From Neobacillus terrae (GTDB lineage Bacteria > Bacillota > Bacilli > Bacillales > Cytobacillaceae), in NCBI RefSeq assembly GCF_011393025.1, contig NZ_JAAOEO010000001.1, positions 186,001-250,000 of the forward strand: DNA of 64,000 bases, given 5' to 3'. This document shows, one piece after another, positions 1 through 8,176 of this stretch. The notes beneath the pieces were generated by a model, which ran no database searches, was not told the origin of the DNA, and saw only the letters and a list, made by a program, of their open reading frames with translations. A program made the translations under genes and the position numbers. Position 1 is the stretch's first letter. Each line of letters starts with the position of its first letter.

Positions 1-455
1 AGGATGTATCGGTTATTCTGCTGAAAAAGGGATACGGAAACTACCTGGTTCACACACCTGAAAGCTTTTTTGAGGAAAAGGGGATCACCCCAAGGCAAAT
101 GATTGATTTAAAAGCGTTAATGGGCGACCCGTCTGATAATTATCCCGGAGTGAAGGGGATAGGGGAAAAAACAGCCCTGAAACTGTTAAAGGAATTCGAA
201 CATGTTGAAGGCATCATTGCCAACCTTGAAAACCTTTCAAAATCCCACAAAACAAAAATAGAACAGGATCTCGAAATGCTTTATCTTTCTAGAAAATTAG
301 CAGAGATTAAGTGTGATGTTCCTGTTTCAGTAACGCTCGAAGAAGCAGAATGGCGTTTTGTAAGAGAAAAAGTACTTGATATGTTCACTCAAATGGAATT
401 GAGAGGGCTTCACAGAATGCTTCCACTTGAAGAAGAAGAGGAAGTAATTGCGTAA
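1..455 (+). CDS. ypcP: 5'-3' exonuclease, C-terminal part (YpcP-like)
   Basis: Partial gene: the frame is already open at base 3 and ends at TAA 453-455. About 150 C-terminal residues are visible. They carry the FEN/5'-nuclease helix-hairpin-helix region (MGDPSDNYPGVKGIG, then EKTALKLL), which binds DNA non-sequence-specifically in the 5'-3' exonuclease domain of Pol I. The protein stops shortly after this domain with an acidic tail, and no polymerase domain follows. It is therefore the stand-alone Pol I-like exonuclease of Bacillus (YpcP/ExoR), implicated in primer removal and repair, and not PolA. The N-terminal metal-binding part lies outside the window. Neighbouring sspL and the later yp genes agree with B. 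subtilis synteny. Confidence 0.88.
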   Translation, partial: DVSVILLKKGYGNYLVHTPESFFEEKGITPRQMIDLKALMGDPSDNYPGVKGIGEKTALKLLKEFEHVEGIIANLENLSKSHKTKIEQDLEMLYLSRKLAEIKCDVPVSVTLEEAEWRFVREKVLDMFTQMELRGLHRMLPLEEEEEVIA

Positions 456-463
456 TAAAAGAT

Positions 464-495
464 AACGGCTTGTTCCTATTGGAACAGCCGTTTTT
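464..495 (+). terminator. Rho-independent terminator after ypcP
   Basis: An AACGGCT(T)GTTCC arm pairs with GGAACAGCCGTT around a TATT loop and is followed by a short T run. It lies 8 bases after the exonuclease stop and can also serve the convergent sspL gene. Confidence 0.85.
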
Positions 496-507
496 GCACG
501 CCGTTTT

Positions 508-648
508 CTAGTGCTTTGTATTGCTTTTTTTAGCCCGATTTTCCAATTCACTTTTTGGATCTTCGGTCATTGCTGCATCCTGACCGTACCCTTGCGGATT
601 TACACCCGGAGCCTTTACTCCACGATTTCCATTATTCTTTTTACTCAA
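508..648 (-). CDS. sspL: Small acid-soluble spore protein SspL
   Basis: A 46-residue gene starts at TTG (complement of 646-648) behind a strong GGAGGTGAGG ribosome binding site (complement of about 652-661) and ends at TAG (complement of 508-510). The C-terminal stretch DPKSELENRAKKSNTKH matches the DPKTELEERAKKSNTKR type ending that I recall for B. subtilis SspL, a minor spore-core protein made in the forespore. The N-terminal part is glycine- and asparagine-rich and hydrophilic, as expected for this family. Its position next to ypcP agrees with B. subtilis. It is the clearest sign in the window that the organism sporulates. A sigma-G promoter was not identified with confidence. Confidence 0.85.
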   Translation of the reverse strand: MSKKNNGNRGVKAPGVNPQGYGQDAAMTEDPKSELENRAKKSNTKH

Positions 649-732
649 TTCCCTCACCTCCGTTTTCTTAGTGTCTCCTTCGGGAATAATAAAAAACAGA
701 TATTTTTAAAATCGTTAAAAGAGGTGAAGGTT

Positions 733-1230
733 TTGGTTAACAAAGGAGTCTATTTAGCATTATTCAGTATTGGACTAGCACAGGGCTTAAAAATTCCCAT
801 TCATTATTTTAAAAAGAAAGAACTTCGGCCTGATTTGTTTTTCCAGACAGGGGGCATGCCCAGCTCCCATTCAGCTGGTGTTGCATCCCTAACCACTTTT
901 ATTGCGCTTAAGCGCGGGCTGCCGACCTTTGATTTTGCTCTTTCTCTTGTATATGGATTGATCGTAATGTATGATGCCCAAGGAATTCGCCGCCAAACAG
1001 GAGAATTAACATTAAAAGTTAACTCACTTGATGACCTCATGGAAAAAATCCACAAGGATGATCCTGTTGCCTTTAAGGAAAACTCTCCAAAAAAGCTCAA
1101 GGAAATGCTTGGACACCAGCCAGAAGAAGTAATTGGGGGCGCCCTTCTTGGAATACTTATCGGGGTAGCTGGACATTTATTGACAAAAAAAGATAGAAAA
1201 TTGTCGAAAAATGGTTTAAAATTGAAATAG
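733..1230 (+). CDS. Divergent PAP2 family membrane protein (YuiD-like)
   Basis: A 165-residue protein of the divergent PAP2 family (DUF212; YuiD in B. subtilis). The signature GGMPSSHSAGVASLTTF holds the SxxH phosphatase-like motif near residues 35-50. A DAQGIRRQTGE segment follows, and a C-terminal hydrophobic helix (EEVIGGALLGILIGVAG) precedes a basic tail. The length fits YuiD. I chose the TTG start at 733 because AGAGGTGAAGG lies 5-7 bases upstream; the frame is open much further upstream, but that part is antisense to sspL. The family is membrane-bound and its substrate is not established. No operon partner is evident. Confidence 0.85.
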   Translation: MVNKGVYLALFSIGLAQGLKIPIHYFKKKELRPDLFFQTGGMPSSHSAGVASLTTFIALKRGLPTFDFALSLVYGLIVMYDAQGIRRQTGELTLKVNSLDDLMEKIHKDDPVAFKENSPKKLKEMLGHQPEEVIGGALLGILIGVAGHLLTKKDRKLSKNGLKLK

Positions 1231-1269
1231 AGAGAGACATTTAAGGTGGACGAGAGGAAGGGTAAAAGA

Positions 1270-1539
1270 TTGCGGACGGTAGATCAATATCTGAATGCGC
1301 TTCAAGGGAAAGGTTTTCAGCTGCAAGAGGATGCGATTGGTTTTATATATTTTGGCAAGCATTATACCAACGCACCTGATGAACTGATCAACGCGGCGAT
1401 TGAGCTGACACTGAAAGCTCAAAAGAGCTTTGACGGAAGTTTTTATATGTCATTGCTAGAGACGTTTATACAAAATAAAATTAGGACAAGAACAGCAGCA
1501 ATAAAGTATGTAAAAGAGAAAGAATTGCTGGCTATTTAA
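1270..1539 (+). CDS. DUF6123-like small conserved protein
   Basis: An 89-residue soluble protein starting MRTVDQYLNALQGKGF and containing the run GFIYFGKHYTNAPDELINAA. It resembles the Bacillaceae family I know as DUF6123, whose function is unknown. The TTG start at 1270 is preferred over the upstream GTG at 1246 because GAGGAAGGG (1254-1262) is correctly spaced only for TTG. It lies 39 bases after the YuiD-like gene on the same strand and ends at a strong terminator, so the two may be co-transcribed. No catalytic motif or membrane segment is visible. Confidence 0.7.
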   Translation: MRTVDQYLNALQGKGFQLQEDAIGFIYFGKHYTNAPDELINAAIELTLKAQKSFDGSFYMSLLETFIQNKIRTRTAAIKYVKEKELLAI

Positions 1540-1540
1540 A

Positions 1541-1575
1541 AGGGGCATGCACAACGCATGCCCTTGTTTTTTTAA
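1541..1575 (+). terminator. Bidirectional terminator
   Basis: A perfect 8-bp stem, GGGCATGC/GCATGCCC (1543-1550 and 1556-1563), has a 5-base loop and T runs on both sides. It sits between convergent genes and probably ends both the DUF6123-like gene and the minus-strand EamA gene. Confidence 0.9.
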
Positions 1576-2498
1576 ATTTTTCCTTCGATTGCTCCTTTTT
1601 TGGTAAGGAAAGGAATTTTGCCAGCAGGCAGCTCAGCAAAAACCATCCCGGCAAAAATCAGGATACATCCGATAAGGGCGCTATTGGAAAGATGCTCATG
1701 CGCCCATACATATCCGGTGATTGCTGCAAACACCGGCTCCATTGCAAAAATCAACGCAACTCGTGTTGGAGTCGTATATCTCTGAAAATTAGTTTGTGCA
1801 AAAAAAGCGATAGCTGTTGCGAACACAGAGGTTACAACAAGAGCAGTCAAAACATCACCCGATTCCATAATGGCTGGTTCAAATGCTCTTTTCCAATCCT
1901 CAAATAAAAAAGAAGAAATGATAGAGAAAAGGGCAACAGTAGAAATTTGGATGATAGTTAAAAGAAGTGAAGGATATTTCTCGCTGAACTTTCCAGTTAT
2001 GATAATATGCATAGCAAATGCGATTGCACATATAAACACCATGGAATCGCCAAAGTTAAGCCCGGTTATATCTGTCATAGTAAGAAGGAAAAGTCCTACC
2101 GTTGCGATTATAACTCCCAAGACAGCATTACGGCTCGGGGATTGCTTCATTAATAAAAACGAGAAAAGAGGTACAAGTAATACCGATAACCCAGTAATAA
2201 AGCCTGCTTTTGAAGAAGTGGTATAAAGCAGGCCAATTGTTTGTGTTGCATAACCGAGAAAAAGCCAAAATCCCATCAGTATTCCTGAGAAAAGCATTTT
2301 TTTATTAAAAAAAGCCAGCTGTTTCCTTTCAAAAAGGATCAGCCAAAGTCCAAGTAAAAGTGCCGCGATTAAGAAGCGAACACCATTAAAGGAGAAGGGC
2401 TCCAGTTTATCTATTGCATTTTGGACCAGGACAAAGGTCATTCCCCAAATTAAAGTAACAAGCAGCAGGCTGGAATCAGCAAACAAAGACTTTTTCAT
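1572..2498 (-). CDS. EamA/DMT family permease
   Basis: A 308-residue integral membrane protein with the ten hydrophobic segments and two tandem EamA halves of drug/metabolite transporters. It starts LLLVTLIWGMTFVLVQNAI, and the second half begins near VFICAIAFAMHIIITGKFS. These proteins export small metabolites or amino acids across the cytoplasmic membrane, and the substrate cannot be read from sequence. The ATG overlaps the stop of the RNase H-like gene by four bases (ATGA-type), so the two minus-strand genes form a coupled operon. It ends at the bidirectional terminator. Confidence 0.88.
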   Translation of the reverse strand: MKKSLFADSSLLLVTLIWGMTFVLVQNAIDKLEPFSFNGVRFLIAALLLGLWLILFERKQLAFFNKKMLFSGILMGFWLFLGYATQTIGLLYTTSSKAGFITGLSVLLVPLFSFLLMKQSPSRNAVLGVIIATVGLFLLTMTDITGLNFGDSMVFICAIAFAMHIIITGKFSEKYPSLLLTIIQISTVALFSIISSFLFEDWKRAFEPAIMESGDVLTALVVTSVFATAIAFFAQTNFQRYTTPTRVALIFAMEPVFAAITGYVWAHEHLSNSALIGCILIFAGMVFAELPAGKIPFLTKKGAIEGKI

Positions 2499-2905
2499 TT
2501 TTGTGTTTTTTCCTCCGGATGATTTTTTCTTATAGCTAGCCTTGCCAATTCATCGGCTGTTTTATTTTCCCGGCTGGGAATCCATTTCATAAAAAATAAA
2601 TCAAACTGGCGTGTTAAGCCAAGTGCTTTTTCTAGTAAAGGAGCAAAGCTTTTATTTTTGGCAAATTCCTTTTCAACCGCCCTGTTAACAAGCTCCGAAT
2701 CGGTTCTAAATGAAACAGTGGCATAGCCCTTTTCAAGGCAAATTTCCAGCGCTTTAATAAAGGCATGGTACTCCGCTTCATGATTTGACATAGTTCCGAG
2801 CGGAATAGAATAATTTTCTGCTGAACCGTGGCCTTTTATAAAAATCCCAGCTCCACTTGGACCGGGATTGCCTGCACTTGCTCCGTCAATATATACTTCG
2901 ATCAA
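2495..2905 (-). CDS. ypdQ: RNase HI-like protein (YpdQ-like)
   Basis: A 136-residue RNase H fold protein. The four acidic positions of RNase HI are present: Asp7 in YIDGA, Glu in NHEAEYHA, Asp in FRTDSELV and Asp in KTADELAR. It lacks the basic protrusion of E. coli RNase HI and has the length of B. subtilis YpdQ. B. subtilis YpdQ and YpeP are reported, as I recall, to lack detectable RNase H activity although they are annotated RnhA-like, so intact motifs do not prove activity. It is the first gene of a minus-strand pair with the EamA permease and is divergent from the second RNase H-like gene at 3048. Confidence 0.83.
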   Translation of the reverse strand: MIEVYIDGASAGNPGPSGAGIFIKGHGSAENYSIPLGTMSNHEAEYHAFIKALEICLEKGYATVSFRTDSELVNRAVEKEFAKNKSFAPLLEKALGLTRQFDLFFMKWIPSRENKTADELARLAIRKNHPEEKTQK

Positions 2906-3047
2906 TTTGTCATTCCTCCAATGTCTTTTAAAATTTTACCATATTCCCATTGATTCTGCAGGCAGTATTAATCGCATTTCCACCAGAAGTTGGGTACTAT
3001 AAAGGGTAAGCCCTTTTGGCAAAAAAATTTCGAAAGGCTGAAGTTCA

Positions 3048-3704
3048 TTGAAATATAAAATGGAATGGAATTATAAATTAAAAGGTAATCAAAAAATTTT
3101 ATTCTCATCTGATTTTCTTGAGGGTGAAACAGCGATTCAGGCTGGCGAGGAACTAGAAAAATCGGGTAAAGCGATTGATATAACTTTTTACGATGAAATT
3201 GGAACATCCTGGAACCTTAAAGAAATGAAAAAACTCCTGACAGAAATTGAGGATGATCCCCACGACCTTCTTGTTTATTTCGACGGAGGTTTTCAAAAAG
3301 AAACCAATAAGGCAGGTCTTGGTGCTGTGATCTTCTTTCGCCAAGGAAAGAAAAAATACCGTGTCCGGGCAAACCAGCTTATTGGTGAAATGGATACAAA
3401 TAATGAAGCTGAATATGCAGCATTGTATTTTGCGCTTAGCATTCTTGAGGAAATGGATGTACGTAATCTCCCATGTGAATTTAGAGGGGACTCAGCGGTT
3501 GTACTGAAACAGCTTGAAGGGGAATGGCCTTGCTATGAGGAGGTATTAAATCGCTGGCTGGACAGGATTGAAGCAAAGTTAAGGCAGCTTGGTTTGGAAC
3601 CGAAATACAGCCCCATCAATAGGAATGAAAACAAGGAAGCTGATAAGCTGGCAAGCCAGGCATTAGAGGGTAAAGAAATCTTCGGCAGAACACAGCTGCT
3701 ATAG
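3048..3704 (+). CDS. ypeP: Second RNase H-like protein with N-terminal extension (YpeP-like)
   Basis: A 218-residue protein. The C-terminal two thirds form an RNase H domain: YFDGGFQ supplies the first Asp, NNEAEYAALYFAL the Glu, EFRGDSAVV the Asp and NKEADKLASQA the last Asp. The first 75 residues form a separate region (MKYKMEWNYKLKGNQK onward) typical of YpeP. I used TTG 3048, since AAAGG lies 10 bases upstream; ATG 3060 is the alternative. It lies 18 bases before the zinc-finger gene, forming a small operon. The role is presumed to be in nucleic acid metabolism, and catalytic activity is unproven. Confidence 0.8.
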   Translation: MKYKMEWNYKLKGNQKILFSSDFLEGETAIQAGEELEKSGKAIDITFYDEIGTSWNLKEMKKLLTEIEDDPHDLLVYFDGGFQKETNKAGLGAVIFFRQGKKKYRVRANQLIGEMDTNNEAEYAALYFALSILEEMDVRNLPCEFRGDSAVVLKQLEGEWPCYEEVLNRWLDRIEAKLRQLGLEPKYSPINRNENKEADKLASQALEGKEIFGRTQLL

Positions 3705-3722
3705 AAAGTTGGAGGGAAGACT

Positions 3723-3908
3723 GTGAAGGAAGCGGAAAGAAAAGTAGTTTTGGAAAACGTTGAATCGATCATTGGGATTTATTGTGACGGCTGCTTTTTG
3801 CATAGGCAGATTAAGCAGGAAAAGGGGCGCAGGCAGGCGCATCGTTTTTGCATCAGTCAATGTACAGTTGGGGAGAAATTGAAAGAATATGGTGGAAAAC
3901 TATCGTAG
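3723..3908 (+). CDS. ypeQ: Zinc-finger protein (YpeQ-like)
   Basis: A 61-residue protein with GTG start 3723 and a GGAGGGAAG ribosome binding site just before it. The cysteine/histidine pattern (YCDGCFLHRQ, then HRFCISQC) gives four cysteines arranged as two CxxC/CxxxC-like pairs, consistent with a structural zinc site. This matches the small zinc-finger family of B. subtilis YpeQ (DUF2602-like). The function is unknown. It is probably co-transcribed with the RNase H-like gene in front of it, so a nucleic acid-binding accessory role is a reasonable but unproven guess. Confidence 0.75.
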   Translation: MKEAERKVVLENVESIIGIYCDGCFLHRQIKQEKGRRQAHRFCISQCTVGEKLKEYGGKLS

Positions 3909-3996
3909 TGGAATGAAAGCAGACGGACATCCCGTCAAAGATAATCAAAAAGCTGGTCGGAAACAAGAATTAATAAAAGGCCAGCAAAAACAATAA
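3889..3996 (+). CDS. Possible 35-residue hydrophilic small protein
   Basis: An ATG frame overlaps the 3' end of the zinc-finger gene in another frame and encodes 35 very hydrophilic residues (MVENYRSGMKADGHPVKDNQ onward). GGGGAGA lies about 12 bases upstream, which is a long spacing. It ends just before the convergent cspD terminator. I do not recognise it. It may be chance; the strand and position leave translation by coupling possible. Confidence 0.25.
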   Translation: MVENYRSGMKADGHPVKDNQKAGRKQELIKGQQKQ

Positions 3997-4019
3997 AAGG
4001 CTGGCATTTTGCCAGCCTT
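3997..4019 (-). terminator. Terminator of the cold shock gene
   Basis: A perfect 9-bp stem, AAGGCTGGC/GCCAGCCTT, has an ATTTT loop. Read on the minus strand it lies just after the cspD stop and is followed by a T-rich tract. Confidence 0.85.
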
Positions 4020-4038
4020 CCTATATTCGCTGTCTGAA

Positions 4039-4239
4039 TTAAAGTTTCACAACGTTAGCAGCCTGAGGTCCACGGTTTCCTTCAACGATTTCAAAAGAAA
4101 CTTCTTGGCCTTCTTCTAAAGACTTGAAGCCATCTCCTTGGATAGCAGAGAAGTGTACGAATACATCGTCGCCGCCTTCAACTTCGATAAAACCGAAACC
4201 TTTTTCATTGTTGAACCATTTTACTTTACCGTTTTGCAT
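4039..4239 (-). CDS. cspD: Cold shock protein
   Basis: A 66-residue, single-domain CSD protein starting [23 protein letters not shown]1 (KGFGFIEV) and RNP2 (VFVHFSAI) are intact. It binds single-stranded RNA and DNA and acts as an RNA chaperone in cold and stationary phase. The length and the [10 protein letters not shown] start fit Bacillus CspD; CspB or CspC cannot be excluded. AGGAGG (complement of about 4247-4252) lies 8 bases before the ATG. The 255 bases upstream contain no gene and probably carry its promoter and a 5' leader, as is common for csp genes. Confidence 0.95.
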   Translation of the reverse strand: MQNGKVKWFNNEKGFGFIEVEGGDDVFVHFSAIQGDGFKSLEEGQEVSFEIVEGNRGPQAANVVKL

Positions 4240-4509
4240 TTAACTTTTTCCTCCTATGCCTTTCAAGACACTATTTGTGCCCTAGGTGAATATTATCATA
4301 AAACGTTTTTTGTGCATTTTATGATGGTTATAATATACACCAAAATAATTTGGGCAGTCAAGAAATGTAAGCGTTTTTTTGCGAAAATTCATCTATATTA
4401 TTAAAAGATTGCGAATATAAAAAATATGTTTATCTATGCAAGAACAAACATAAAAATCCACTCTGCTCATATCTTTTAATAATCATTTGAAAGAGTGAAG
4501 GGTGAGGAA

Positions 4510-4764
4510 ATGTACCGTTTTTCTGTTGAGGGAGAGGATTGGATCTTAAGATTTTCACCAAATATTATAATAGAATCAGAGGAAAAACAGGCAATTATTA
4601 TGTCGCTGCTTCATATAGGAGATCAGCTTGCTTCTTTTTCCCATGGTAAGGCTTTTATTATGTTTAACGAAAAAACTGGAGCGATTATTTTCGGGGTAGA
4701 AAGAATACCTTCCTTAATCCTTACCGTTTCAAACATTATTCCTAAAGAAAACTGGTACAAATAA
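4510..4764 (+). CDS. Conserved hypothetical protein, 84 aa
   Basis: An 84-residue protein starting MYRFSVEGEDWILRFSPNII, mostly beta-strand in character and without membrane segments. I do not recognise a family. ATG 4510 is preferred over GTG 4495 because GAAGGGTG at 4496-4503 is correctly placed for it. It is a single-gene unit: a long non-coding stretch shared with cspD lies upstream and a terminator follows 15 bases after the stop. Confidence 0.6.
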   Translation: MYRFSVEGEDWILRFSPNIIIESEEKQAIIMSLLHIGDQLASFSHGKAFIMFNEKTGAIIFGVERIPSLILTVSNIIPKENWYK

Positions 4765-4778
4765 TGAATGGATGTGAC

Positions 4779-4810
4779 CGGGAGCAGTCAGCAGCTGCCC
4801 CGTTTTTTTT
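4779..4810 (+). terminator. Rho-independent terminator
   Basis: CGGG(A)GCAG pairs with CTGC(C)CCG around a 7-base loop and is followed by nine T residues. It terminates the 84-residue hypothetical gene. Confidence 0.85.
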
Positions 4811-4973
4811 TATTTTCTTAGGTACTTTCAGACGGTGTTACTTACATTTAATTTTTGCCTTTACTATTTTTAGAATACAGGTCTACAATGAACATGGACT
4901 CTTTAAAAGCATTTAAATAATAAAAGGTTATTTGGTGCATTTCTGCCAGGTTACCATAGATTGGAGCAAATAC

Positions 4974-7157
4974 ATGAAGCTGATTATTGCTGAGAAGCCT
5001 GATCAGGGCAAGACTCTTGCTTCTGTTTTCAAAACGAAAAAACATCCAGATTTTATTGAGATATTGCCTAATGATATTTTCAACGATGGAGCCTTTGTAA
5101 CTTGGGCAATCGGACACTTATGCCAGCTTGTTTCTCCAGAGAAATACAAGCCTGAGTGGAAAAAGTGGACACTCGACAATCTGCCAATGATCCCCGAACA
5201 ATTTGAATACGAGGTAACCAGAGACAAAGCAAAGCAATTTTCGACGATCAAGAAACTTGCTGGCGACCCGAGAGTAACTGAAATTATCCATGCCGGCGAT
5301 GCAGGGCGGGAAGGCGAACTTATTATCCGGAATGTCTTACGTCTAGCCAAGTGTAATAAGCCAATGAAGAGGCTTTGGATTTCCTCACTTACTCCTAATT
5401 CCATTCGTGACGGTTTTAAAAATCTTTTAACTGACCAGGATACCCGAAATTTATATTATGAGGCATATACACGTGCCTGTTCAGATTGGATTGTTGGTAT
5501 GAATGCCTCCAGATTGTACAGCCTTCTATTGCAGAAACAAGGATTTGCCGATGTTTTTTCTGTCGGAAGGGTGCAAACTCCTACCCTTGCATTAATTGTA
5601 AAAAGGGAGAGAGAAATAGAGAATTTCAAGTCTGAGCCATTTTGGGAGGTCCAGGCCAAATTTAAAATAAACGGGAAAAAGTATATAGGGAAATGGGAAA
5701 AGGATGGAGAAACCCGGATCAAGTCAAAGGAAATGGCTGAAAAGATTGCAGCCTTTTGCGTGGACAAGCCTGCTGCTGTAGCGAAGGTTCAGGCAGAAAC
5801 GAAGGAATTTTTGCCGCCACTTCTTTATAACTTGTCCGCACTGCAGGCAGAAGCGAATAAACGATTCAAATTTCCGCCTAAAAAGACGCTTGATGTTCTT
5901 CAGAAGCTTTACCAGAAGGGGAATGTTTCTTATCCACGTTCGGATTCGAGGTTTGTGACAAAAGGTGAGGCTGAAACATTTCCTGATATTCTTAGAAAGC
6001 TGGGGGCTATTAAGGATTATGAAGGATTCTTCCCTTTACCCGTTCCGTCAATTGCCGGGAACAAAAGGTATGTTAATGATAAAAAGGTAACTGACCATTA
6101 TGCCATCATCCCTACAGAGCAGATTCCTAATGTAGAAAAGCTGCCGCCAGATGAACGGAAATTATATGATTTAATCGCAACAAGCCTAATTGCGGCACAT
6201 TACAACAAGGCGATAGCTCAATATACAACAGTTATCACAATGGTGGATGGCCGTGCCTCCTTTATCTCAAAAGGCAAAGTCCAAATCGAAGAGGGCTGGA
6301 GAAAGGTCCTTTCACTAAAGGAAAAGGATGAAGATCCTGCGCTGCCTTCTCTTTTAGAGGGTGAGGAAGGGATAACAGAAAAAGCGGAAGTTAAAGAAAG
6401 TCATACACAGCCGCCTAAACGGTATACTGAGGGCCAGCTAATAACTCTAATGAAAACAGCTGGAAAGCATATTGAGGACAAGGAATTGGAAAAGGTACTC
6501 AGTCACACTGAGGGCCTTGGTACCGAGGCAACAAGAGCAGGCATCATCACAATGCTCAAAGACCGCCTTTATATTGAAGTCAATAAAAATCTCGTGTACG
6601 CTACAGCAAAAGCGAAAATCCTAATTGATGCCATTGGCGGGCAAATTCTCGCTTCGCCTGAGATGACCGCGAAGTGGGAGAAAAAGCTTAAGGAAATTTC
6701 CGAAGGAGCTGCATCTCCAAAGAACTTCATGGAGCAGACTAATAAAATGGTCATCCATTTGATAACCTCAAGCAGCACTCATTCTACAGAGTGGGAGTTT
6801 TCCGAGGAAGATCGCAGCACCTTTACACCTGGAAAACAGAAGGGAAGAAAGTCCTTCACAAAGCTTGGGCCGTGCAAAAAATGTGATGGACAGGTTGTGG
6901 ATAAAGGGAGTTTTTATGGCTGCAGCAATTATAAGAAAAATAACTGTAATTTTACTCTATCAAAAAGAATTCTTGGAAAAGCCATCACCCAGAGTAATAT
7001 AAAAAAATTGCTATCTGAGGGTCAGACAGACTTGATTGAAGGCTTTAAAAATAAAGATAAAACTTTTAATGCTAAACTTGCGTGGGATGAACAGGCCGGT
7101 AAGGTGAATTTTGTATTCGAGGGAAAAAGCAATTTAAAGGCAGGAGCTAAAAGTTAG
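4974..7157 (+). CDS. topB: DNA topoisomerase III
   Basis: A 727-residue type IA topoisomerase, to my memory the same length as B. subtilis TopB. The Toprim domain starts MKLIIAEKPDQGKTLASVF and has the acidic GDAGREGELI motif. The catalytic tyrosine is Tyr320 in SYPRSDSRF, inside the typical type IA active-site context. The C-terminal region has a CxxC...C zinc-ribbon-like segment (GPCKKCDGQ, then YGCSNYKKNNCNF). It relaxes negatively supercoiled DNA and decatenates single-strand-linked intermediates. ATG 4974 is chosen over an upstream frame extension because GGAG lies 8 bases before it and the MKLIIAEKP start is conserved. It is monocistronic. Confidence 0.96.
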   Translation: MKLIIAEKPDQGKTLASVFKTKKHPDFIEILPNDIFNDGAFVTWAIGHLCQLVSPEKYKPEWKKWTLDNLPMIPEQFEYEVTRDKAKQFSTIKKLAGDPRVTEIIHAGDAGREGELIIRNVLRLAKCNKPMKRLWISSLTPNSIRDGFKNLLTDQDTRNLYYEAYTRACSDWIVGMNASRLYSLLLQKQGFADVFSVGRVQTPTLALIVKREREIENFKSEPFWEVQAKFKINGKKYIGKWEKDGETRIKSKEMAEKIAAFCVDKPAAVAKVQAETKEFLPPLLYNLSALQAEANKRFKFPPKKTLDVLQKLYQKGNVSYPRSDSRFVTKGEAETFPDILRKLGAIKDYEGFFPLPVPSIAGNKRYVNDKKVTDHYAIIPTEQIPNVEKLPPDERKLYDLIATSLIAAHYNKAIAQYTTVITMVDGRASFISKGKVQIEEGWRKVLSLKEKDEDPALPSLLEGEEGITEKAEVKESHTQPPKRYTEGQLITLMKTAGKHIEDKELEKVLSHTEGLGTEATRAGIITMLKDRLYIEVNKNLVYATAKAKILIDAIGGQILASPEMTAKWEKKLKEISEGAASPKNFMEQTNKMVIHLITSSSTHSTEWEFSEEDRSTFTPGKQKGRKSFTKLGPCKKCDGQVVDKGSFYGCSNYKKNNCNFTLSKRILGKAITQSNIKKLLSEGQTDLIEGFKNKDKTFNAKLAWDEQAGKVNFVFEGKSNLKAGAKS

Positions 7158-7254
7158 GTACAATATGGCTATTAGTAAGCAATGGCATCATAGGATAGAA
7201 TAGCACCTTGTCTCTGTGAGGTTTATATAGTAAACTTTTAATGGTTTATTTTTA

Positions 7255-7345
7255 GCTAATCAGAATTTCTATCCATAAATTCTGAACGCATAAGAAAAAC
7301 TAGGGCATTCGCAAATAGGACTTGCGAATACCAAGTTTTTCTAAA
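7255..7345 (+). repeat. Dispersed double-hairpin repeat, copy A
   Basis: Two consecutive inverted repeats form the element. The first pairs TCAGAATTTCTAT with ATAAATTCTGA. The second pairs AGAAAAACT...TTCGCAA with TTGCGAA...AAGTTTTTCT. An almost identical copy lies at 27055-27145 in the same orientation, and degenerate copies lie near 9826, 44017 and 44896. Here the element separates topB from mntR and could act as a terminator or RNA-stabilising structure. Confidence 0.8.
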
Positions 7346-7364
7346 AGAAACGGGAGGGTACGGG

Positions 7365-7787
7365 ATGCCGACGCCTAGCATGGAAGATTACATTGAACAA
7401 ATATATATATTAATCGAAGATAAGGGCTATGCCCGAGTCTCGGATATAGCTGAAGCACTGTCGGTGCATCCGTCCTCAGTAACTAAGATGGTTCAAAAGC
7501 TTGATAAAGATGAATATCTTGTATATGAAAAGTACAGGGGTCTGGTACTTACTCCAAAAGGAAAAAAGATAGGAAAGCGTCTTGTTTACCGTCATGAACT
7601 GCTCGAACAGCTTCTTAAAATTATCGGTGTAAAAGATGAAAATATTTATAAAGATGTTGAAGGTATCGAGCACCATCTAAGCTGGGATTCTATTGACAGA
7701 ATCGGTGATTTGGTTCAGTTTTTTGAGGAAGATCCAGCAAGGGCTGAGGCATTAAAAATAATTTCAAAACAAAACGAAGAACAGTAA
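7365..7787 (+). CDS. mntR: Manganese-responsive transcriptional regulator MntR
   Basis: A 140-residue DtxR-family repressor. An N-terminal winged helix ([20 protein letters not shown]) is followed by the metal-binding and dimerisation domain. All six ligands known from B. subtilis MntR sit at the same numbers: Asp8, Glu11, His77, Glu99, Glu102 and His103. It represses manganese uptake genes when Mn(II) is abundant. The start ATG 7365 has a GGGAGGGTACGGG ribosome binding site. No manganese transporter gene lies nearby, so its targets are elsewhere. It ends at a bidirectional terminator. Confidence 0.96.
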   Translation: MPTPSMEDYIEQIYILIEDKGYARVSDIAEALSVHPSSVTKMVQKLDKDEYLVYEKYRGLVLTPKGKKIGKRLVYRHELLEQLLKIIGVKDENIYKDVEGIEHHLSWDSIDRIGDLVQFFEEDPARAEALKIISKQNEEQ

Positions 7788-7798
7788 TTATAGCATAG

Positions 7799-7831
7799 AA
7801 AAGGGTGTCTCAATAAAAGAGGCACCCTTTT
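7799..7831 (+). terminator. Bidirectional terminator
   Basis: AAAAGGGTG pairs with CACCCTTTT (7799-7807 and 7823-7831) with further TCTC/GAGG pairing inside. It separates the convergent mntR and DUF3892 genes and has A/T runs on both sides. Confidence 0.88.
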
Positions 7832-8042
7832 AATATATTTCCGGCAGCTGATCAAAAGAATTATCTGCCGATGGTACAAGAGAAAGATTTCCCATTGAAT
7901 CAACAGTACTTTCTACTCCTTCGAAAACACCATTTTTTGCGTCCTCCATTGCTTTCCGGTATGAAATAATTCGGCCTTCCGAGGTTGCAAAGCTTATAAT
8001 ATCACCGAAGTAATTTCGGTGAAGGGCAATAATTTTTTCCAT
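7830..8042 (-). CDS. DUF3892 domain protein
   Basis: A 70-residue protein starting MEKIIALHRNYFGDIISFAT, with RKAMEDAKNGVFEGVESTVD in the middle. It resembles the DUF3892 family of small Firmicutes proteins of unknown function. The start is the ATG at the complement of 8040-8042, preceded by AGGAGGT at an 8-base spacing; an upstream extension of the frame lacks a ribosome binding site. It is divergent from the methyltransferase gene and convergent with mntR. Confidence 0.72.
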   Translation of the reverse strand: MEKIIALHRNYFGDIISFATSEGRIISYRKAMEDAKNGVFEGVESTVDSMGNLSLVPSADNSFDQLPEIY

Positions 8043-8176
8043 ATAGCAACACCTCCTGTTTTTTAGTTTTGCACGTTCTTTATATTTGTAAACAAAGGTT
8101 TTTTCATAAGTTCTGAAGAAGTAGTTAATAAATCTATAGCTTATCATATTCAATAAATTGAAAAGGGTGGTTGTTT

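Noticed and set aside
511..732. N-terminal extension of the YuiD-like protein from base 511
   Set aside because: That part is antisense to the sspL gene, has no family similarity, and a good ribosome binding site supports TTG 733.
2495..3704. The two RNase H-like genes as a toxin or reverse-transcriptase-linked system
   Set aside because: They match the ordinary YpdQ and YpeP housekeeping paralogs of Bacillus in length, order and motifs. No reverse transcriptase is present.
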